This document shows, in pieces, positions 13,051-22,416 of a stretch of DNA of 64,000 nt. The translations under genes and the position numbers were made by a program. Below the pieces are notes generated by a model, which saw only the letters and a program-made list of their open reading frames with translations, ran no database searches and was not told the origin of the DNA. Source of the DNA: Parascedosporium putredinis (Eukaryota > Ascomycota > Sordariomycetes > Microascales > Microascaceae); contig CASHTG010000001.1 of NCBI GenBank assembly GCA_949357655.1, positions 1,302,001 through 1,366,000 of the forward strand, in the 5' to 3' direction. Each line of letters begins with the position of its first letter. Position 1 is the stretch's first letter.

Positions 13051-14308
13051 ATGGACAACCTCTCGAAAAAGAGCTCAAAAGCTCAAAAGAAGGCTAAGAA
13101 AGCCGACATCGAGTCTCAAAAAGTGAAGCGTACGAGAACGCGGGGGCTAGTGCCTTGGCGCAAGCTGAGAAGCTAGAAGCTAAGGCGGCAAAGCTGCTCG
13201 AAGAGGCTGCTGCTTTGAGGGCTCAATTCCTTGACAAGGTACGTTCGAGGGGATGGTGCTCTGGGAGTTGAGGCGGGGGTGTAGGACTAAATTATCAAAA
13301 GCAGACATCTCAGGCTCGCACCACCGTGACCAACGAAAGTAGTGACGAAGAGAGCGACCGTGTAGTCTTGACGCCCGGTTCCGAGTCTAGTACATCCGAT
13401 CCTGCGAACATTGTCACGGAGGATGCTGCTGCGGTCGAGGAGGCGATAGCGGCACAGCTACGAGAAACATCCCAGGCTGCAGAAGTGTCTGAAGGTCTAG
13501 ATCGCATGGAGATTGACGAAGAGCTCGCGCAAGCGAATAAGCAGAAGAAGAAAATGAAGGAAAAGAAGAAAAAGAAGAATAAGGAGAAGGAGAAGGCAAA
13601 GGAGGAGGTTCCCATCACTGTCGAATCCCCTGATAGTGACGTTGTTGCTGGCCTGCCGACCGGTAGCGCAATGTCTATCGAAGAGGATTCTGTTCCTGAA
13701 GCTAAAAAGGCTAAAAAGGAGAAGAAGAAGCAGAAGCAGAAACAGAAGAATAAGGGCAAGGACCAGGATGATCATCAACCCGAGAACGAGGTCGCTGGTC
13801 AGGCCGAGATAATCCCCACAGAAACTCAACATTTGGACGAAGGGCAAACCCCGAAAGCCCGGGAGAAGAAGGAAAAGAAAGCGAAAAAGGAAGAAAAGAA
13901 GCGGAAGCGTGATGCGGGGCTTGAAATCGACGACTCGGATTCAGGACCGGACCTGGACCCGGTGAAGCAAAAGAAGGCCAAAAGGACAAGCAGAATAAAA
14001 AGGCCAGCAAGGCGAAGAAAGAAACGGCTACAGCGGTTGCTGCGCCCGAGGACCATCCTTCCGGAGCAACTCAAGCTACCCCAGCAAACTGGAATGTCAA
14101 CGCCCTGGAGGGTGGGGCAGCGCGTCAAAGCAAGTTCATGAGGCTCCTAGGCGGTGGGAAGGCGGGTACCGGCCAAGGCCAAGGCGTGGCCTCTTCTCTT
14201 TCCGGCTTTGACGTTAAACGAGTTGAGCACGACCTTCAAAGACAGTACGATACTGGACTCCAGATGAAGTTTGATGGCCAGGGCAAGCGAAGAGGTCTCG
14301 GTGCATAA
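13051..14308 (+). CDS. Lysine-rich protein with C-terminal SMAP (small acidic protein-like) domain
   Basis: Two exons, 13051-13238 and 13305-14308, with a 66-bp intron. Two A runs have each lost one base: A5 at 13118-13122 and A4 at 13980-13983. Restoring both gives 397 aa. The N-terminus is K/S-rich, followed by an alanine-rich heptad-like helix (about residues 32-63), an acidic S/D/E stretch, then long KKK/KEK tracts alternating with acidic patches. The last 71 residues (327-397) form a conserved block: N-V-N-A-L-E-G-G, S-K-F-M-R-L-L-G-G-G-K, then V-K-R-V-E-H-D-L-Q-R-Q-Y-D-T-G-L-Q-M-K-F. That matches the SMAP-like domain found at the C-terminus of many fungal and animal lysine-rich nuclear proteins. 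The lysine tracts suggest a nuclear or nucleolar location, which is inference; no biochemical role can be assigned. The gene is convergent with YSY6, 461 bp away. Confidence 0.8.
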
Positions 14309-14769
14309 CCCGAGAGACTGGGATGACCTGGTAAGGTGGGACAGGCGAAATAGGGGTGGGGGTGGGGGTTCTCTCTGATACATACAAGGCAACGCAGGTA
14401 TCGAGGGCGAGAAAAGCTTATGGATTGGGAGGTTTCTCCCGTGGCAGTGGTCTTTTGTAACACCATTTTACGGCTATCATGTTCGCGTTCGTAGCCAAGT
14501 ATCAACCGGCAAATTCAAACAACAATATCTACCGTGAATTGTAGCCAAGGTCGAAACCCTTTCCCTCATTAAATCAAATATTGAAACGCCAGATGCCCAG
14601 TAATACATTTAATATAGTTCGAGGAGTGCCGTCTGATGTCACGGCACCGCCTAGCCTTTTGTCCAATGGCTCAGTTTCTCCCCTTCTCAAGATTGGAGCC
14701 AAGTACCATTTGCGATGGTCTCAATAAGACCCCACCAAGTATACATATCGAATCGTGTTCTGGACGCGA
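14309..14769. other. Short convergent intergenic region
   Basis: These 461 bp lie between the stop codons of the SMAP-domain gene (+) and YSY6 (-), so they hold both 3' untranslated regions. I see no further gene. A GGTGGGGGTGGGGGT-like G-rich stretch sits near 14350. Confidence 0.7.
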
Positions 14770-15313
14770 CTATCGGAAGAAGCGAGAGATGAGCTCGAAG
14801 ATTAAGCTGCCAAAGATGGCGAACCCAAGAATAACTGCAGGCCACATGTTAGTCGACGTCGGCGTGGGGCTAGATGATGCGGTTTTGGGGTAGGGGATAG
14901 CGCAAAAGAGGCGATCATGCGAGCTCCGGAACCCGGCTGTTGGCGGAAGCCAAAGGCAGGTATGGGATATACTGGAGCTTGGTGGGAGGCTTTGGAGGGT
15001 AGTGGAGGTGGTGGTGAAGGAAAGGACCAGGCTCTGCTACTTACCAACCCAGACGGGCGAGATGGGCGACTTCGTGACCTCCTTGCCTCGCTTCTTAACC
15101 TCCTCTGGGGCCTTGCCCATGCGAGCCTCCTGGTCCTTGGCGAACTGGGCGTTGCGACGACGTTGTTGAGGAGTTTGGACCTATCAAGGAAGGGGTTATA
15201 ATCAGTATGGAGGGTGATGGAGAGGCAAGTAGCTACTATCCGAGGGGATTGGAGGGAGCGGAGAGGCGGGCCGACAAAGATCGACGGGACCGAGTCGCGC
15301 GGGAACGTACCAT
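14770..15313 (-). CDS. YSY6: YSY6/RAMP4-family tail-anchored ER stress-associated protein
   Basis: Three coding exons on the minus strand: 15311-15313 (the ATG alone), 15045-15180 and 14770-14834. Introns are 130 and 210 bp, with GTACGT and GTAAGT donors; the 210-bp intron has a GACTAAC branch point and a CTGCAG acceptor. The product is 67 aa and needs no frame correction. It begins V-Q-T-P-Q-Q-R-R-R-N-A-Q-F-A-K after the Met, has the central K-A-P-E-E-V-K-K-R-G-K segment, then S-P-I-S-P-V-W, a single hydrophobic segment (about residues 45-60) and the short tail S-R-F-F-R. This is the RAMP4/SERP1/YSY6 pattern. Family members associate with the Sec61 translocon and protect nascent membrane proteins during ER stress. 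It is divergent from the INA17-like gene. A TATA-like element lies 88 bp upstream. Confidence 0.92.
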
Positions 15314-16083
15314 TGTGGCGGTTGTGCGTGAGAAGGACTTGTGTAGTCTGGAGAAGTGAAGTGATCGGAAACGAGGTGTCGAACTCTAGAAATCGGTCCA
15401 AATATATAGGCGGGGTTTCGTTGCTCAAAGGGAGGATAGTAAAGAGGCGATGTACGTCAATGAAGGGTCAATGCCTAGAATCTCGAGAGGATAGTTGAAG
15501 CGACACGTCACGTTCGAAGGCGGGCGAAGGTGTGAGAAGGAGAAGATGGAGAAAAGGGGACAGATTTCAACGAGGCTTCGCCGGGAAAGCAAGGTCGGTC
15601 AGCCCTGTGTGCTTCTGGCCATGTGTCGTCAATAATTTGGGCCTATGAGACGGCTCTGTGCCAATCCCCAAAAGGGAAGGGAAAGGGGTCAGCGAGGTCG
15701 GCAAAGAAGGGGGACCCACATGGCACGATTGGCATGGCGGATGTGTGGCGGGTGTACACTATGCCAGGGAGTACCAAGGTACCGAGCAGCAAAGAGACTG
15801 CCATTTGTCTCAATCCGGAATCTTTTGCTTGGCTGACGAACAGCAGCTGCAAATGGACAGACAGTGTGGGCGGGGGAATAATTCGGCGGAACGGCTCTCC
15901 AGCATAACCCGTCATCAACCGCAGTTTTAGCGGGTGCCTTGCAGAGCCTTTCAAAGTCTCGAGCGCGAAGAAAGCTTGGAGCATCCCCGTGTGCTGCCTC
16001 TTCGACGAGCATTTGTCGCCACATATCCCCCTCTGCGACAGCGTCCTACCTGCGAATGAACTTCCCGAGGTAACGCGGCCACG
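15314..16083. other. Divergent promoter region of YSY6 and the INA17-like gene
   Basis: 770 bp between the two start codons. It contains the TATA-like element noted for YSY6. No coding sequence is recognised; the open frames here are overlapping shadows with random composition. Confidence 0.6.
15401..15408 (-). promoter_or_regulatory. Possible TATA box of YSY6
   Basis: TATATATT read on the minus strand, 88 bp upstream of the YSY6 start codon. The position is suitable for a core promoter with a short leader. It is only a sequence match; no transcription start is known. Confidence 0.35.
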
Positions 16084-16635
16084 ATGTTGACCAGGCGCTT
16101 ATTACAGACAGCAAGGCTATCGAGTCTTCGCGTCGCGCGACTCGTACCTGGCGCCGTGCCCCGGAGCGCTCTCCGACAGCCCCAGCGATTCTCCTCAGGC
16201 AGCGCGAAACCACCATCTGTCCACGTATGGCTACACACCTCCCCCAACCCCTGCAACCCACCGTCCCCGCCCATTGCGAGCGAGTCATAGGATCTAGGCA
16301 TCCAGCTAACCATTCCAAAAAAATCGCCCCGTATCCTAGAGTACCTTTTACAAGACCTTTGGCAGACCTATCGCGAAAGTTGTTCTTCTGTCGATCCTCA
16401 CATACCAAGCCGTTTATCTGCTGTGGATAAAGCTCGAAGCGGACGAGACCAAGTCTTTACGTAAGGGTACGTTTGTGCGATGATGCGCTGGCGTTGGTTG
16501 TTTCGGCAAAGGCGGCCAGCGCCGAGATGGCCCAGTGTGGTATGGAAACAATGTTCTGAACTGACCTAACCAATAGCCGAGATCGCGGAGCTCGAGTCCA
16601 AGGTCGAGAAGCTTCAGGGGAGCAACAAGTCTTAA
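16084..16635 (+). CDS. Small mitochondrial inner-membrane protein, INA17-like
   Basis: Three exons: 16084-16224, 16340-16460 and 16577-16635. Introns are 115 and 116 bp, each with a CTAAC-type branch point. The product is 106 aa and needs no frame correction. Residues 1-40 form an Arg/Leu/Ser-rich, acid-free mitochondrial presequence ending near R-F-S-S-G-S. Residues about 58-77 are one transmembrane segment, preceded by F-Y-K-T-F-G-R-P and followed by W-I-K-L-E-A-D-E and a C-terminal coiled coil (E-I-A-E-L-E-S-K-V-E-K-L). The R-P / transmembrane / W-x-K-L-E / coiled-coil order recalls yeast INA17, a subunit of the inner-membrane complex that assists assembly of the F1Fo ATP synthase peripheral stalk. 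The present protein is shorter than yeast INA17. Mitochondrial location is well supported; the INA17 assignment is a moderate inference. Confidence 0.7.
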
Positions 16636-19612
16636 GGAGACGTTGTTGCTGCTTCTCCAGGTCGAAAAAGGACGAAGAATAAAGAAAAAAAACACACACC
16701 GTCGACGCGGGCCTCGCCGCGATTTCACATATGTTTGGCTTCCTCTGAACTAGGTGTTCCTACTCACGCGGCGCGGGAGTGCCTTCCTAGCTGGCTGGCC
16801 GTCATCTTCTCTTGATTTTGATAACGAGAGTTATATTATTGGGGATTTAAGCATCATTGTATTGATACCAAGGTAGAAAAGAGAAGGATAGACATAAAAA
16901 AGTTGAGCACCTCCTCAACAAGTACGCCAGAGCTAGCATAGGCTCGATGGGCGCCGGATATTGTGTTCAAGATCAATACAACCATGGCTTGCAGATAATA
17001 ATTGATGCTAGATTTGCTTGCTCGACCCTTCGCGAGGGTACCGAGGCACTCTCTGCAAGATCTAGACCATGCGAGAGAGTATCGTTCACACAGAACATTT
17101 GAGAGCAAGAGGCGTTTAGACGCATAACTTCTCGGGCCTCGTGTTCGAAGCTTGGTGGATACGTAAGCGACCTATGTTTACCCCATTTCAACGCTGTGCA
17201 GCTCGCCGAGCGTTGGGCTGCTTTCACATGAATGTATGGCACTTAAAAACGAGTTTCATCACTCATCGGCTCAACGCTACTACCAGAATTGGCGGTGCAA
17301 GAAGGCATCTCTATCGTGTGTCACTGTCGTCTGTTTTACTCGGATTCACGTTCCTTCTTCACCCAAGCCCACCAGGGGCCTGTAGCAACGAAAGAAAAAA
17401 ATCTCGCATCGAGAAAGAGTGTCAAAAATTCCCATCCGGGCATCAGCCCAAATGGAGTGGTCAAAAAAGTTTTCAACAAGCAAAAAGCGTACTCGGACGA
17501 ATCCTCACTGTAACGCTTCACGCCCGTGCACAAAGATGGAGAAGGAAAGAAAAGAAAGAGAATGGAAAGAGTGGGCAGCGGTTGGCTGTATTTATGGTTT
17601 TTTGAGAGCGGTGAGCAAGGGTGCCTAATCAGTTGCTTAGATAAGCTGGTTGCCTATTCACCGCCTGAAATACTGCTGTATGGAGCCGTCCCTCTTCAGT
17701 TGAGGTCGAGTCATTAATTTCAGGCAGTTCTGAGAGGGGGAAAATGGGATGGGCCGCAACACCATAGCTCTCCTTCACTCAGACAAATCGAAGCTCTAGA
17801 CAGAGGTTATATCAAGTTATATATGTGGTTGAATGGAACCCATCATCATCCGATCTAGAGAACCAAGAGATGCCTAGTGTCGAGGTCCCGGTGGTTTGCC
17901 GCAAGCATTTGATTCTCGCCATGTTCGCCCCAGCCGCAGTAACCAGCAGCTAGCAATAAACGTTTACTGTTTTCGGGGAGGGACGGAGAGGGGGCATTCG
18001 GCTATTGCTTAGGAGTGTGCATTAGCACTCATCGAGCTCGCTGTCAAGGGGATAGGAATAGGCAAACGGAAGAGTTCGAGGTCTAGGTTCAGATATTTCG
18101 AAAGCCAATTCCCCAGTCAATCAAGCGGTTGAACACACAGCGTAGTGACACGGCCGAGGTTCAACGGCGGTCTTGGTTGATTCGGTTTACCAGATGTTTC
18201 GTTCATCACAATACCCTCTCTGAGAATGTTACGACAGCTTGACATACCTTTAACGCGGAAACAACCCTCAAACACGTAAGCCCGAGGCCGGAGGATATGG
18301 TGAGCGTCAAAATATCATCGTATCTCTCTGGGCTTTTACCGCATCATTCATCCACATAACGAGGTATACAAAGCATGTCCAAGCTTGCGTTAGGTCATCA
18401 CCGCATCATGGGTAGCCACACGAGAGGCCCTCGTGATGATGGTTTTAGGCAATGGAGAATTAAATCATCGATCTCGACACGCTATTCAAAGAAGCTGACA
18501 GCATGGGGGCTTTCCTAGGGAAAACTAGGCATGCCAGCTATTGTAAAGAATGGGCGGTCGTATTTGGATGAAAAGAAGAAAACGAAAAAAACTTTCCGGT
18601 GCTTCTCAAGCTGGGAGATATTCCCACAATTTGGATGGGCAAGGACCAGGCTCCACTTCAACTCACGTGATAGAGATGATGGGCTTCAATTCGGTTCAAC
18701 CGAGTTGGCCTGATGTTCCTGGCCGGGAGAATCTCGATTCGGAAGTGCCATCGGAACGTGTGATTTATGGAGGGTTTGTAGAGAAAACACTGGTTTTTGA
18801 GGAGAACGGGCCATGAATCAGGTAACTAGTACTCGTTTGTGATATGCATTGTTCCAGTACACATGTATTAAGCGAAGCTTACCCGGGAAAACTCCTCTTT
18901 TCGGGGGTCAGCGACTCCTGTTGGGTGAGGCCATCCGCCACCCAAGAAGGTGGTCAGCCAGCAGCACTCCCCCAGTACCCTTGTGTTTGTTCGCTTCGGA
19001 CCTGATTTCAGCGTTCCCTCGCCCTCCAACTGTCTCCGCTATCTTCACCTTTTCACCATCACGACCAACCCACGCCCCGACCAATATTTCATCGCGAAAC
19101 CGGCACATTCGACGATCTTGGGCTCCGAAAATTACGGTGATCGAATCTCTCGACTTCGCTTTTATTTTTCATCGACTCGATAGCCATTCCGCCTCCCCGA
19201 AGTGTATTTTTCCTCACGCCAACCAGGAATATTCAGTGGTGCATGACGTCCAATCCCTTGGCCGACCGAGGAGATTTCGTCGCCTTTTGGCGCGATTCGG
19301 CATAAGCCCTCACTCTCATCATCTTGTGTCGGGTTCGACCATCCTCTTGGTTTAGATATCTGCGTCGCGCAAGCTGACCATTTATCTAACCGACGGCCTT
19401 TTTTCTTTCACTCTTTTTGTCCATCATTGACCACCGGCGACTGAAGACAAAAGGAGGTGCAAGCGCTCACGCCTTTGATCGTTCGAATACCGTCAACCAG
19501 CATTCTCTCCGACACCCTTTGTTCCCTTTTCAGATAAGCAGGGCAACTGTTCGCTCCTTGCCGAACAATACTCTGGCTATTTCAACCTCCGGCTTCTTCA
19601 GCTGCGCTCACG
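16636..19612. other. Intergenic region between the INA17-like gene and ROX3
   Basis: Nearly 3 kb without a recognisable gene. The longest open frame (18849-19355, +, 168 codons) overlaps the expected ROX3 promoter and leader and has no family resemblance. The last 250 bp are C/T-rich, consistent with a fungal 5' leader. Confidence 0.6.
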
Positions 19613-20732
19613 ATGTCTTTTCACCATCCCCATACGCCCCAAACTCCATCACAACCATCACCGGCGAACTCCGACCCACTTGCGAGCACCTCAACATCTA
19701 TGACTTCTATCACGAGTGCCCTTCCCACACCTGCACACAGCGTCACAGGAGCTAGCTCTCAGCCTTCCGATATGGCTCACGATTTATCCATGATGGATGC
19801 CGACAACAGCCTCACCCCTAACAAGAGGAAGAGACTGATGGAAGATCTTGGTGATCATGCGATAAAAAGATGCACCTCAACACACCGCCTCTTGGTATTG
19901 AGGACATCCATATTGACGTGGGCGAAAAATACCTGCTCTGCAATCGCCCCATTCGGGCCCCTCAATATTCATCAGCGGATGACTTGTTTGAGATCTTCAA
20001 TCTCACCCCCTTGCCACCAAAATGGCACGAGAAAAGCCAAACGGCGAAAAGAATGCGCTGCGAAAAGTTTCAAGAGCCAGGTCAAGGAGCTGGCCATTGA
20101 TGGTGCCTATGATACGAAAAAGGACGAACGACCCGACAACGATCCTGATGGGTTTTTCGCGTTGCTTAATCTCCCGGAAGACGTGTGGTATGCTCACCAT
20201 GTCAAGGGTAGGGAGATACAGGATGGGTTTTCGGACACTACAATGGCTAGCCTCCCCAAGGCACTCTCAATGCTCAAGGGCAAAGTAAGGAAAGAGCACT
20301 GGGACCCCTACATCCTCGGCTCTCTCGAGTCCCCCGCCCAACTCATGGATAATTCGTCAAACACAGTGAATTCGGCAAAGGCGTCTGAACTCAACACTCC
20401 CGTGGGAGGCTCTACGCCAGCCGCATCGTCACGACTCAAGGTCATGAGCCAAACATTAGCGCCCGGGCAGGATCCTTCCCGGTCACGACGCAGCGTCAAG
20501 AAGCGACCCTTTGGAGACGGCAACGACAGCTACGGCGATGGGTTTGACGACGACGGCGGTTCTTCGACAGGGGACGGCGAGGATAGGAATGGCACGAAGC
20601 GGCGCAAAAGGTTGGTATCCGTGACTTTGCTTGGTGTTCAGTGGTTCTAACCTGGTACAGAACTCTTCCGCCCCGCAGCCGTTCTCGCAAATACGACAGC
20701 AAGGGTATGGCTCTGGGATGGTTGGCGCATAG
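19613..20732 (+). CDS. ROX3: Mediator complex subunit ROX3/Med19
   Basis: Two coding exons, 19613-20614 and 20661-20732, with a 46-bp intron (GTATCC donor, TTCTAAC branch point). The reading frame is broken at three A runs that have each lost one base: A5 at 19864-19868, A4 at 20019-20022 and A4 at 20063-20066. After the third the frame returns to that of the start codon. Restored length is 358 aa. The N-terminus is S/T/P-rich. The Rox3 core follows with L-N-T-P-P-L-G-I-E-D and V-G-E-K-Y-L-L-C, then M-A-R-E-K-P-N-G-E-K-N-A-L-R-K, N-L-P-E-D-V-W and H-H-V-K-G-R-E-I. The C-terminus is basic and acidic and ends in a G-Y-G-S-G-M-V-G motif typical of the family. Med19 is a head-module-associated subunit linking Mediator to RNA polymerase II and to gene-specific activators and repressors. 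Identification is firm. Confidence 0.9.
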
Positions 20733-22416
20733 ACTGCGTCAACACCCGCCTGCCCCTCTACGTCTGTATCTAGCACGCCTGTGGAGACGGTAGTTGAACC
20801 ACAAACCACTTACCTTGACCAGACGGCCACCGTTGAACATAACATTCCTCAGGAGATTCCCAGACATAGGACCCTACTTTCTCGGAGGAATGCCTTCAAA
20901 ACCCAGGGTGCATCCGGAAACACTCGCCTACCAAAACAGACACGGGTCTCGGAGCCCACTGTTAGTACACTTCCGCCGCGGCCCAGCCCAAAGTTGCCCT
21001 CTAGACCTTGCCACCCTCGTACGAAGCGAACGTCGGACCGACAAAGGAAGTTCGAAACAGGGTAATTCTTAGCAGCACAGCAGCTTGTCGGCTCAACTAT
21101 GCTGCCTGACACATAACTTTTTTCTCCTTCAACATATTCCACGAAGAGGCTTATAGACTCGGCTTGCCACAGTTACACACGACCTACTGAACACTTTTTT
21201 CCCATTTTTCCCCCATCAATACACTTACCCTACTGCATGAGGACCGGCGAACGGAAGGATTTGACTGCATTTCACTATTGTACAAACTATACCACACAAA
21301 GCATTGGCGGCGCCTTGCGCAACGCGCAATATACAGGCACGCCAGCCATCTGGGCAGTTGTCGACATAATCCCCACGATGATGTCCACACTCTCGACTAC
21401 ACATCTGGCTTGTTTCGCCGCTCATCGTTCCCCCATAATAGGAACCTTTTTTTTTTTTTTTTTCTTTTTCAATCTTCTTCGCATGGCGTTAAGGGACTGG
21501 CTTCAAAAGGGAAGGAGTCGGTTGATTTTCATTTGCACAAGATGAACCTCTGTGCAACTTAAGAGAGTTTCCATTTTTTTCTCTCTATGCTGAACATTTC
21601 ACACTTCGTATGCTTTCTGCGCAAAACAAGTGCTTTTCCTCTCTTTCGTTCTTTTTTTTCTCTTTTTTCTTCTTCCACGCTGAAACCTTGATTTTCTAGT
21701 TCGTCTTTATGGTCTTTGATTTTCCTACCGTCGATACTGGCGCCCCCAATGGCTTTGAGAGCTGGAATGCATCCAGAACGAGAGGGGCGCATTCGCGCAC
21801 AATGGAATTTAGAAGAAGAAGAGGATGTGGAGAAATAGCAAAAATGTTGGCCCTCGTTTGCACTCGCTTGGACAGTCCGAGCCGCCGACACGCAATGTCC
21901 CTTGCCGTGGGCAGCTTCTTAGCCTCCCACGGACGACAGGGCGGCGGAGTGCCGATTGCGGCCCTCGTGCGTCTTCATAGGGATATTGCCACTGTCTGGT
22001 GTTCAACCAACGAGGAATGCATAGCCGTTGAATCAAACGATCGAGGTTGCTTGCTAGGCTGGTTTCGTTAGACTTGCAAAATAGGCTACCGACAATCAAA
22101 TAAATACATGGAAAGCCTGGTTCAAATTAATCCTGAAAAAGGGCTAAACGCGCTCGCTCGTCTCGCCCGTGCAAAATTATTATGTAGATGTAGCTGTGGC
22201 CTCTTTTTGTTATCTTTTTAAGGAGCGGTTCTTCACCGTGGACCCCGTCATTAATGACGAGACCAGGATGGCTTCAAGGTCGCCATCACGCCTACTCTGC
22301 TAAAGAAGGAAACTCTTTCCGCCCATCAGGGCGAGGGCGAGGTTGCGATATGCAACTATGCCGAGGTGCAGATAGCCGCCCGTCCCATGCCAGAATCCAA
22401 CCCGGGGCCAGGCACC
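20733..22416. other. Convergent intergenic region between ROX3 and the hydrolase
   Basis: 1.7 kb holding the two 3' flanks. It includes a T17 run (21447-21463). Open frames such as 20781-21065 (+) have random composition and no family match. Confidence 0.6.
21447..21463 (+). repeat. T17 homopolymer
   Basis: Uninterrupted run of seventeen T downstream of ROX3, followed by CTTTTTC. The exact length is doubtful in an assembly that loses homopolymer bases. Confidence 0.85.

Noticed and set aside
13310..13847. Minus-strand Phe/Leu-rich open frames (13310-13759, 13497-13847) resembling membrane proteins
   Set aside because: They are the antisense of the lysine-rich AAG/AAA tracts of the SMAP-domain gene, which read as Leu/Phe/Ser on the opposite strand.
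14802..15428. 208-codon open frame on the minus strand
   Set aside because: It overlaps YSY6 in a different frame. The real signal is the spliced 67-aa YSY6 protein; the long frame has random Arg/Ser/Pro composition.
18849..19355. 168-codon + strand frame upstream of ROX3
   Set aside because: It lies in the C/T-rich promoter and leader, has no family resemblance and no supporting intron structure.
19613..20732. Pseudogene or programmed frameshifting as explanation for the broken frames in ROX3 (and other genes)
   Set aside because: Three shifts within 200 bp of an essential Mediator gene, with conserved protein sequence on both sides of each and no slippery-site or pseudoknot pattern, fit base under-calling better.
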